From the NCBI GenBank assembly GCA_963775575.1, contig CAVZJG010000002.1:558001-622000 (forward strand): DNA of 64,000 nucleotides, read 5' to 3'. The position numbers and the translations under genes were made by a program. Each line of letters begins with the position of its first letter. Position 1 is the first letter of the stretch. This DNA is from Roseiarcus sp963775575. GTDB taxonomy: Bacteria > Pseudomonadota > Alphaproteobacteria > Rhizobiales > Beijerinckiaceae. Shown here piece after piece: positions 35,795 to 42,166 of the stretch. The notes below the pieces were generated by a model. That model was given only the letters and a program-made list of their open reading frames with translations. It ran no database searches and had not been told where the DNA came from.

Positions 35795-36808
35795 ATGGAC
35801 CCTGTGCCGCCCCTCTCACGTTCCGCCCGCTCCTGGTTGGTCGCCCTCGCGGATCCCGCCGCCTTGGCGACGCGCCCCGCCGGCGATCCGCCGTGGTCGG
35901 AGTCCTCCGCGTTGTTCGCTCATGCGGGACTTCAAGGCGTGCTTCCCGCAGCGCTTCGCAATTTCGCCGCGCTGGTCCCGTCGATTCCGCCCGATGCCGG
36001 CCTCGCCAAAGCTTTGGCCGACGCGCGGGCGCAATTCGCCGGCGCGGCCGGTTTTGCGCTCCTGCTGTCGCATCACGGCGACCGCCTCCTTGCCGCGCTT
36101 CACGGGCGCGGCCTGCGCGCGTTTATCGTCAAGGGCCCGATCTTCGCGCGACGAATCTATCCCGACGCGGCGCTGCGCGGGTTTACCGATATCGACATCC
36201 TCGTCCATCCCGCCGACCGCGCCGAGGCCGGCCGGACCCTCGCCGCCCAGGGTTTTCTGCGGGAGGAAATCGCTTATCGCGCCGGCGCCGACTATGCGGA
36301 AGACAAGTGGCTGCTCGCAGGCCAGCCGAACGTGATGATCGAGTTGCACACCAATCTCGTTCACAATCCGAGACTTCGCCAGGCTCTGCATCTCGATTAC
36401 GACGCCGTTCTGCAAAGCGGCGGCGGCGATCCAGAGGACGCCAACGCGCTGCTTCTGATCGCAGCGGTCCACGGCTCCTGCAGCCATCAGTTCGACCGAT
36501 TGCAACACCTGACCGACGTCCTGCTGCTCGGCCGAGGCGCGGCCGGCCGGATCGACATCCCCCGCTTACGCAACGTCGCCGATCGCTGTCGCGCCCGATT
36601 CGCTCTTGCCGCCGGGCTCGTCATCGCCGCGGCGGTCTTCGCCGACGCAAACTGCGCCCGGCTCGCCCAAGCCTTGGCGGATCCGCTTCGCCGCGCCGCC
36701 GCCCGCGCCTTGATCGGGCGCGACGTGGTGCTGGAGTCGCAAACCGCTAAGCGCGGGAGGAACTCTTGGCGCCGCAAGGCGCTGCGCCAGCTGCTCCGCT
36801 TCGCCTAG
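35795..36808 (+). CDS. Nucleotidyltransferase-fold protein of the peptide cluster (NTP_transf_5)
   Basis: 337 aa. The core LRAFIVKGPIFARRIYPDAALRGFTDIDILVHPAD (KGP at 113-115, catalytic pair D132/D134) is the signature of the NTP_transf_5 family, found in some lasso-peptide and related RiPP clusters as a tailoring enzyme. It would transfer a nucleotide or similar group to a peptide or phosphopeptide; substrate unknown. Converges with the kinase gene, with 59 bp between stops once the kinase frameshift is corrected. Ribosome binding site is poor. Confidence 0.78.
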   Translation: MDPVPPLSRSARSWLVALADPAALATRPAGDPPWSESSALFAHAGLQGVLPAALRNFAALVPSIPPDAGLAKALADARAQFAGAAGFALLLSHHGDRLLAALHGRGLRAFIVKGPIFARRIYPDAALRGFTDIDILVHPADRAEAGRTLAAQGFLREEIAYRAGADYAEDKWLLAGQPNVMIELHTNLVHNPRLRQALHLDYDAVLQSGGGDPEDANALLLIAAVHGSCSHQFDRLQHLTDVLLLGRGAAGRIDIPRLRNVADRCRARFALAAGLVIAAAVFADANCARLAQALADPLRRAAARALIGRDVVLESQTAKRGRNSWRRKALRQLLRFA

Positions 36809-36867
36809 AGCCGCGTGCGCTCGGTTGGCGCGCTGCGAACCCGACGGCGCCGAGCCCCGATGAACGC

Positions 36868-37837
36868 TCAAAACGCGCGCGCCAGCATCTCGGCGAGGCT
36901 CGGCAAGTCCGCTCCGACCTGCAGTTCGTAAACCCGGCAGGCCATCACAGCGCGCGCCAGCGCGTTGAACCGTGCGATCGAAGTCTTCGGCCACGCCCTG
37001 CGGCGCGCGCTGCACGTTGTCCGCCGCCAGCCACGCCAGGAGGTCGGCGCGTCCGGCCGGGCGCAAGAGGTGCGGCCCGGCCGATCGCTCGCCGAGCCAA
37101 ACGACGCCGGCGAGCGGCGCCGGCTCCGGCCCGCGCACGTCGATCAGGCTTCTCAGCGCGTCGATTTGCAACCCCTGTTCGTCTTCCTCGTTCCACGTCG
37201 GCCCCGCGACGGCGCCCAGAGCCGGCAGCAGCGCAAGGCTGTTTCGGTGCAGCTTCATTGGCCGCGGCAGGCCCCACACGCGGAGCGCCCTCTCAGCGCC
37301 GCCGAGGATCGAGGCGTCGTCGGTCAGCACGGCGAAGCCGCCGAGCGCCAGCGCCAGAGTGGTCGTCGTCTTGCCGCGCCCGCTCGGCCCGCACAACAGA
37401 ATCGCCTCGGCGCGCCCCGGCGGGATCACGGCCGCGGCGTGCGCCAGGATCTGGCCCGCCGCGCGCAGCGCCGCGTCGAGACACAGCATTCCCGCCGAAG
37501 CGCGAGTCCAGCGCTCGCAACCGGGGGCGACGCGCATCCGCGCCTGGGCCGCCCGCTCGTCCACCTCCGCCGAGAGGCGCCCCTCCACATCCAACCGGCG
37601 TCGACCCGGGGCCAGCCGCAGCGCCGCCGTTCCGCCTTCCGGCAGCTCGCCGCTGAATGCGAGAGTCATTCCTGCCGGGGCTTCCTCGGGGACGCCCCAG
37701 GCGATCGAAAGATCGAAACAGGCCGGCCCCGGCGGGCATCGCAGCGGCGCCAGGTAGATCAGCAGCGGCGCCAGCAGCTCCGCCTCGGCATTCACGCGCA
37801 GCAGCCCGCCGCGCAGATCGAACCACGACTCTGTCAC
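36868..37837 (-). CDS. HPr-kinase-like serine kinase, apparently frameshifted near its 3' end
   Basis: N-terminal beta-rich region, then the HprK/P-loop core: LAHAAAVIPPGRAEAILLCG with Walker A GPSGRGKT (150-157), VLTDDASIL, RPMKLHRNS. Homologues in lasso-peptide clusters phosphorylate a Ser at the precursor C-terminus. GTG start at 37837 overlaps the upstream stop (GTGA). The uncorrected frame runs on to 36566, antisense through the nucleotidyltransferase gene. A one-base shift near 36970-36990 (codon about 285-290) instead yields FNALARAVMACRVYELQVGA...LARAF and a stop at 36868, a normal family ending of about 322 aa. It is a sequencing error or a real mutation. Confidence 0.72.
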
Positions 37838-38301
37838 TGGCGTCGCGCCTCGTCGCCGCCGAACTGATAAATCTCCACGTAGCCCTCTGGCGGCGGATTG
37901 AGCGCGATCCGCCCCTCCAGCGTCACCCAGCAATGCGCCGCCATGCGCTCCGCCCTCACGCTCGCCCGCTGAATGCCGAAGTGCAGCGTCGGCTGGCGCC
38001 CCGCCCGTTTCAGGCAGCGATAGGCCAGCAACCCTTCGCGCAGGCAGCGCTGCTCGCGCATCAGCAACGGACGGCGCACCGCCCGCTTGACCTTGCGCGC
38101 GATCGCCGCCGGATCGAGCCCCGGATAGCCCACGCCGGCGCCCGGCTCGACCCGCGCCACCAGATCCGCCAGTCCGTCGCGCGCCGCGAACAAGGGGATC
38201 AGCCGCGCCCAAACGAAAAGGTCCCAACGAAAGCGAGCCGAACGCAGCAACCGATTCACGTATGGTTCTCCCGACGGCGCGAACCGCCCCGGCCGCGACA
38301 T
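37834..38301 (-). CDS. Lasso-B2-like transglutaminase-fold leader peptidase
   Basis: 155 aa, short as in stand-alone B2 proteins. Catalytic-type motifs: RCLREGLLAYRCLKRAG (Cys86) and AAHCWVTLEGRIALNP (His123), matching the Cys-His pair of McjB/B2 proteases that cut the leader after a Thr at -2. The Asp usually following 'VLN' is Pro here (ALNPPPEG), so the third catalytic residue is not evident. Second gene of a three-gene operon (PqqD-like, B2, kinase), 3 bp after the first. Confidence 0.8.
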   Translation of the reverse strand: MSRPGRFAPSGEPYVNRLLRSARFRWDLFVWARLIPLFAARDGLADLVARVEPGAGVGYPGLDPAAIARKVKRAVRRPLLMREQRCLREGLLAYRCLKRAGRQPTLHFGIQRASVRAERMAAHCWVTLEGRIALNPPPEGYVEIYQFGGDEARRQ

Positions 38302-38304
38302 CGC

Positions 38305-38589
38305 TCATTGGATGCGCACGATCCCCTCGCGCGCGAGCTCGGCCGCCATCTCCTCCATGTCCGCCCGCAACTCGGCCGCGTCGACTTCGAATGTCTCCAG
38401 CATCTTGGCGATCGAGGCGTCGAAATCCAATCCCTCCGCGGCGCAGCGCAGCAGCGCCGCCGTCGTGTCGTTGCAGGTGAACAGCTCTCCGGATCCGACC
38501 TTCAGCACCACACCGCCCTCGCCGGCGCCCAGGTGCTGCACCGAGACGCCCTCGGCCAGCGAAAGCATGGATTGTCCGGCGATTCCCAT
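38305..38589 (-). CDS. PqqD/lasso-B1-like leader-recognition (RRE) protein
   Basis: 94 aa from ATG 38589 (GGGGG upstream; a GTG/ATG further out at 38637 is possible). PqqD pattern: LSLAEGVSVQHLGAGEGGVVLKVGSGELFTCNDTTAALLRCAAEG, then a helical C-terminal half. In lasso systems B1 binds the YxxPxL motif of the leader and delivers the peptide to B2. The precursor array begins 196 bp away, divergently. Confidence 0.8.
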   Translation of the reverse strand: MGIAGQSMLSLAEGVSVQHLGAGEGGVVLKVGSGELFTCNDTTAALLRCAAEGLDFDASIAKMLETFEVDAAELRADMEEMAAELAREGIVRIQ

Positions 38590-38784
38590 CGTTTTCCCCC
38601 GCCTTTTCCAGGATTCCCGTACGCTTTCCCTGTCCATGAGCCTATGCGCCCTTGCGGGGACGGGATCAATATGCTTATCGTCGATGTGCGAATAGTCATG
38701 AGAGAGACGGGCGCGAGGAAGTGGTTCCGCGTCGAGCCGCTACTTTTCGCGTGCGCGTTTCCAACGCCTGAGCTGGGGATACCG
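38590..38784. promoter_or_regulatory. Divergent region between processing operon and precursor array
   Basis: 195 bp separating the minus-strand operon from the plus-strand array; must contain both first promoters. Contains ATAT-rich GATCAATATGCTTATCG (about 38666), but no promoter pair can be fixed. Unlike the later spacers, it is not part of the array repeat. Confidence 0.35.
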
Positions 38785-38868
38785 ATGAAACAGCCCTACG
38801 CGAAACCGGTCCTGCTGCGCCGCGGCTTGCTGAGCCCGATCACGGCGTTAACAAGCGTCAAGTCGTAA
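38785..38868 (+). CDS. Precursor peptide 1 (27 aa)
   Basis: Leader of 21 residues with lasso-type motif YAKPVL (Y5, P8, L10), G14 and T20-A21; predicted tail after Ala21 is LTSVKS. GGGG lies upstream of the ATG. Leader role is inferred from the consensus YxxPxL-x3-G-x5-T. Confidence 0.75.
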   Translation: MKQPYAKPVLLRRGLLSPITALTSVKS

Positions 38869-39026
38869 GAGACAGCCGGCGCGTCGGGACCACGGCGCGC
38901 GGTCGGCTCTCCACCTATAGCGCTGCAGCGGCCAGGACGACGCTTTCCGGGGCGACCTCGAAGCTTGCCTCTCCGTCTGCGGCGCAGCCTCGCGCATGGA
39001 AGCCAAGCCAAGCAAGGATGAAGCCG

Positions 39027-39119
39027 ATGAAACAGCCCTACGCGAAACCGACGCTGCTGCGCCGCGGCTTGCTGAGCCCGATCACGGCGGACGGGTCGAT
39101 CAGCGCGCCGAAGGGCTAA
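39027..39119 (+). CDS. Precursor peptide 2 (30 aa)
   Basis: Same 21-residue leader with V9T; tail DGSISAPKG. AAGGA site 9-10 bp before the ATG; an in-frame ATG three codons earlier would add MKP. Confidence 0.78.
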   Translation: MKQPYAKPTLLRRGLLSPITADGSISAPKG

Positions 39120-39287
39120 GAGACGGCTGGCGCGTCCGTGACCACGGCGCTCCGCTCGCCGGGGGAAACTTGCGGCGTTGGGGCGAGGATTGCACGTTTG
39201 AAGGGGGATGCCGGATCGCGGTTGCGCAATGTCGGAGAGGTCGCGCGGTATCGCCTTGTCTATTGAAGCCGACGAAGGACGAATCCA

Positions 39288-39374
39288 GTGAAACAACCCT
39301 ATGCGAAACCGACCCTGCTGCGCCGCGGCTTGCTGAGCCCGATTACGGCGACGCCAGCGAGCGGCGCGCCGTAA
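39288..39374 (+). CDS. Precursor peptide 3 (28 aa)
   Basis: GTG start replaces ATG in the conserved position; leader otherwise conserved, tail TPASGAP, identical to copy 9. AAGGA upstream. Confidence 0.75.
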   Translation: MKQPYAKPTLLRRGLLSPITATPASGAP

Positions 39375-39544
39375 TAATTCTCGGCCGGCGCTTCGGGACC
39401 TCGGCGCGCCGCTAGGCCGCCGAAACTTGTAGCCAAGGCGGCAAAGACCGTGCGTTTGGATGGGGACGAGCGATCGCCGATACGCTATGATAGCTCGGAC
39501 GCTCGGCGTTGTAGGGCGCCCGAAGCCAGCCAAGGACGAAACCG

Positions 39545-39676
39545 ATGAAACAGCCCTACGCGAAACCGGTCCTGCTGCGCCGCGGCTTGCTGAGCCCGAT
39601 CACGGCGGGCGGCGGGGGGGGGCAGCGCGCCGAAATAAGTCTCGGCCGGCGCTTCGGGACCTCGGCGCGCCGCTAG
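39545..39676 (+). CDS. Precursor peptide 4 (43 aa as read; poly-G tract in the tail)
   Basis: Leader conserved to Ala21. The tail enters GGC GGC followed by nine G residues (39614-39622). As read, translation continues for a 22-residue tail ending ...GTSARR. With one G fewer the tail would be GGGGGSAPK, ending in SAPK like copy 2 and restoring the normal length. Either a slippage-prone variable tract or a homopolymer sequencing error. Confidence 0.65.
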   Translation: MKQPYAKPVLLRRGLLSPITAGGGGGQRAEISLGRRFGTSARR

Positions 39677-39805
39677 GCCGCCGAAACTTGTAGCCAAGGC
39701 GGCGAGGACCGTGCGTTTGGATCGGGACGGGCGATCGCCGATACGCTATGATAGCTCGGACGCTCGGCGTTGCCGTGCGCCCGAAGCCAGCCAAGGACGA
39801 AGCCG

Positions 39806-39898
39806 ATGAAACAGCCCTACGCGAAACCGGTCCTCATTCGCCGAGGCCTGCTGATTCCGGTCACTGCGGCGCCAGCGCCGGTCAGCGGGACCGAGTAG
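39806..39898 (+). CDS. Precursor peptide 5 (30 aa)
   Basis: Leader variant with L11I, S17I and I19V (ends IPVTA); tail APAPVSGTE. Close relative of copy 10, and preceded by the same spacer class. Confidence 0.78.
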   Translation: MKQPYAKPVLIRRGLLIPVTAAPAPVSGTE

Positions 39899-40098
39899 GA
39901 GACAGTCGGCGCACCGGGGGCCGCGCGACAAGGCTTGGCCTCTCGACCTATAGCGCTAATGCTGCCAATGCGGCGCTTGTTGGGGGGGAGTTCGCGGTCC
40001 ACGCGGTTTCCAGAATCGACAGCGCTTCATGGCCGCGCTATATACGATTGGACGCCGCGTTTCGTCTCGTGCGCTGAAGTCGGAGAAGGATGAAGCCG

Positions 40099-40182
40099 AT
40101 GAAACAGCCCTACGCGAAACCGACCCTGCTGCGCCGTGGCTTGCTGAGTTCGATAACGGCGTCAATAGGCAGCAAGTTGTAA
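40099..40182 (+). CDS. Precursor peptide 6 (27 aa)
   Basis: Leader with P18S (ends SSITA); tail SIGSKL. Spacer after it matches that after copy 1. AAGGATGAAGCC precedes the start. Confidence 0.77.
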   Translation: MKQPYAKPTLLRRGLLSSITASIGSKL

Positions 40183-40342
40183 GAGACAGCCGGCGCGTCG
40201 GGACCACCGCGCGCGGCTCGCTTCGCCGCCTATGGCTCTTATTGTCGCCAGAACGGCGCTGTCGGCGGGCGATCTATGGCTCGCCTCGCCGTCTGCGGCG
40301 CAGTCTCGCGCAAAGAAGCCAGACCAAGCACGGATGAATCCG

Positions 40343-40438
40343 ATGAAACAGCCCTACGCGAAACCGGTCCTCATTCGCCGAGGCCTGCTGAGTTCGATAA
40401 CGGCACAGCCCGGGTCGACGAGCGGGACGCCCGACTAG
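40343..40438 (+). CDS. Precursor peptide 7 (31 aa)
   Basis: Leader with L11I and P18S; tail QPGSTSGTPD, the longest regular tail. It combines the 5'-leader half of copies 5/10 with the 3'-leader half of copies 6/8, suggesting recombination between units. Confidence 0.77.
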   Translation: MKQPYAKPVLIRRGLLSSITAQPGSTSGTPD

Positions 40439-40547
40439 CGGGACGTTATAGTCAGAGACGGCTGGCCCGTGGGAACCGCGCGACATGGCTCGCCTCTCCG
40501 TCCGCCACGTCGCCCCGCGGATGAGAAACCAAGCAAGGATGAAGCCG

Positions 40548-40634
40548 ATGAAACAGCCCTACGCGAAACCGACGCTGCTGCGCCGCGGCTTGCTGAGCTC
40601 GATTACGGCGTATCTAACGAGCGGGCCGGCATAA
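40548..40634 (+). CDS. Precursor peptide 8 (28 aa)
   Basis: Leader with V9T and P18S; tail YLTSGPA. The spacer before it is the shortest (110 bp). Confidence 0.77.
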   Translation: MKQPYAKPTLLRRGLLSSITAYLTSGPA

Positions 40635-40806
40635 TAAGGGACAGCCGGCGCGTCCGTGACCATGGCGCTCCGCTCGCCGGGGGGAAACTTGCGGCGTTGG
40701 GGCGAGGACTAAACGTTTGAAGCGGGATGCCGGATCGCGGTTGCGCAATGTCGGAGAGGTCGCGCTGTATCGCCTTGTCTATTGAAGCCGACGAAGGACG
40801 AAGCCA

Positions 40807-40893
40807 GTGAAACAGCCCTACGCGAAACCGACCCTGCTGCGCCGCGGCTTGCTGAGCCCGATTACGGCGACGCCAGCGAGCGGCGCGCCGTAA
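40807..40893 (+). CDS. Precursor peptide 9 (28 aa)
   Basis: GTG start, protein identical to copy 3 (tail TPASGAP), with nearly identical spacers on both sides: block duplication. Confidence 0.77.
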   Translation: MKQPYAKPTLLRRGLLSPITATPASGAP

Positions 40894-41063
40894 TAATTCT
40901 CGGCCGGCGCTTCGGGACCTCGGCGCGCCGCTAGGCCGCCGAAACTTGTAGCCAAGGCGGCAAAGACCGTGCGTTTGGATGGGGACGAGCGATCGCCGAT
41001 ACGCTATGATAGCTCGGACGCTCGGCGTTGTAGGGCGCCCGAAGCCAGCCAAGGACGAAACCG

Positions 41064-41156
41064 ATGAAACAGCCCTACGCGAAACCGGTCCTCATCCGCC
41101 GAGGCCTGCTGATTCCGGTCACTGCGGCGCCAGCGCCGGTCAGCGCGACCGATTAG
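41064..41156 (+). CDS. Precursor peptide 10 (30 aa)
   Basis: Leader as copy 5; tail APAPVSATD, differing from copy 5 (APAPVSGTE) at two residues, both keeping Ser and an acidic end. Confidence 0.78.
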   Translation: MKQPYAKPVLIRRGLLIPVTAAPAPVSATD

Positions 41157-41357
41157 GAGACAGCCGGCGCGCCGGAGGCCGCGCGACAAGGCTTGGCCTT
41201 TCGACCTGTGGCATTAATGCGGCTCGTGCGGCGCTTGTGAGGGGAGAGTTCGCGGCCCACGCGGTTCCCAGGATCGACAGCGCTTCATGGCCGCGCTATG
41301 TACGATTGGACGCCGCGTTTCACCTCGCGCGCCCGAAGCCGGCCAAGGATGAAGCCG

Positions 41358-41441
41358 ATGAAACAGCCCTACGCGAAACCGACCCTGCTGCGCCGCGGCT
41401 CGCTGAGCCCGATCACCGCGTCGCCCGTCAGCGTGACGTGA
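41358..41441 (+). CDS. Precursor peptide 11 (27 aa)
   Basis: Last unit; leader with V9T and L15S; tail SPVSVT. Followed directly by a fragment of another unit and then the convergent Rrf2 gene. Confidence 0.75.
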   Translation: MKQPYAKPTLLRRGSLSPITASPVSVT

Positions 41442-41578
41442 GCCCGATTACGACAGGGACGACGCTTGGCGGCGCGAGTCCTGGGCGTCGGCCTTAGGCA
41501 AGCGCGGGCGGCGCACGCGTCGCCGCGAGGGGCGTCCGCGCGGAGTTTTCCGCCGCCGCCGCGACCCGGCCCTGCCGT

Positions 41579-42028
41579 TCAAATGTGATACGTCGGCTCT
41601 GCCTCGTCCGTCTCGGTCAGCGCCCGCATCGCCGCCAGCGAGCGGTTGTCGAGCACCTGGGCGATCGCGTCGCGCGCCTCGATCATCATCAGACGCACGC
41701 TGCATTGGACTTCCGCCGGACAATCGTCGCAGCGGCGATAGAATTTGCGGCTGGCGCAGGCGATCGGCGCGAGCGGGCCGTCGAGCGCGCGAACGATCTG
41801 GCCGACCATGATCTCGTAAGGGCTCTTGGCCAGGACATAGCCGCCGCCGCGGCCCTTCTTGGAGTGAACGAAGCCGGCGGTGCGCAATTCGCCGAGAATG
41901 GCGTCGAGGAATTTCTTCGGGATCGAGTTGGCCGCGGCGATGTCGGCGACCAGCGCGGGCTGTCCCGGCGGCATGCCCGCCAGATGGACCATCGCCTTCA
42001 ACCCATACTTGCCCTTGTTGGTCAGCAT
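41579..42028 (-). CDS. Rrf2-family transcriptional regulator
   Basis: 149 aa. Winged helix (MLTNKGKYGLKAMVHLAG; SIPKKFLDAILGELRTAGFVHSKKGRGGGYVLAKSPYEI) and a cysteine cluster in the C-terminal half (CASRKFYRRCDDCPAEVQC) that could hold an Fe-S cluster as in IscR/RirA/NsrR, though spacing is not the IscR one. Regulon unknown; faces the peptide array from 137 bp away and may or may not control it. Confidence 0.85.
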   Translation of the reverse strand: MLTNKGKYGLKAMVHLAGMPPGQPALVADIAAANSIPKKFLDAILGELRTAGFVHSKKGRGGGYVLAKSPYEIMVGQIVRALDGPLAPIACASRKFYRRCDDCPAEVQCSVRLMMIEARDAIAQVLDNRSLAAMRALTETDEAEPTYHI

Positions 42029-42166
42029 CCCCCGCGCCTTTTCAGCGGCCTGGCGCCGCCGCGAATTCGCTTGGTCATTCCGATCCCCGCGCCGAGCGGC
42101 GCGATTCGATCGAAGAATTCATACGAGGTCTTGGCCGCGGCGTCCATGCGCCGGGCTGGACGCGCT

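Larger units (their letters stand above)
38785..41441 (+). repeat. Tandem array of eleven leader-peptide mini-genes with repeated spacers
   Basis: Eleven starts at 38785, 39027, 39288, 39545, 39806, 40099, 40343, 40548, 40807, 41064 and 41358; period 205-294 bp. Both the 63-bp leader-coding part and most spacer DNA are repeated. Spacers fall into classes that recur in order (after copies 1/6; 2/8; 3/4/9; 5/10), so the array grew by duplication of multi-unit blocks. A partial unit (TGAGCCCGATTACG) follows copy 11 at about 41440. Confidence 0.9.

Noticed and set aside
36566..36867. C-terminal extension of the kinase to 36566
   Set aside because: It is out-of-frame, low-complexity, antisense to the nucleotidyltransferase gene; the family-like ending is in the shifted frame.
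38796..41189. Repeated antisense ORFs (for example 38796-39533 and 40603-41052 minus; 'RRSLVPIQTHG' family)
   Set aside because: They are shadows of the repeated array in another frame, with no start signals or homology, and cross several precursor genes.
38785..41441. CRISPR-like array from regularly spaced repeats
   Set aside because: Repeat units are about 250 bp, contain ORFs with ribosome binding sites, spacers are themselves repeated, and no cas genes are present.
38785..41441. Ordinary lasso peptide precursors
   Set aside because: Tails of 6-10 residues cannot form the 7-9 residue macrolactam plus threaded tail; no consistent ring-closing Asp/Glu; no cyclase gene in the window.
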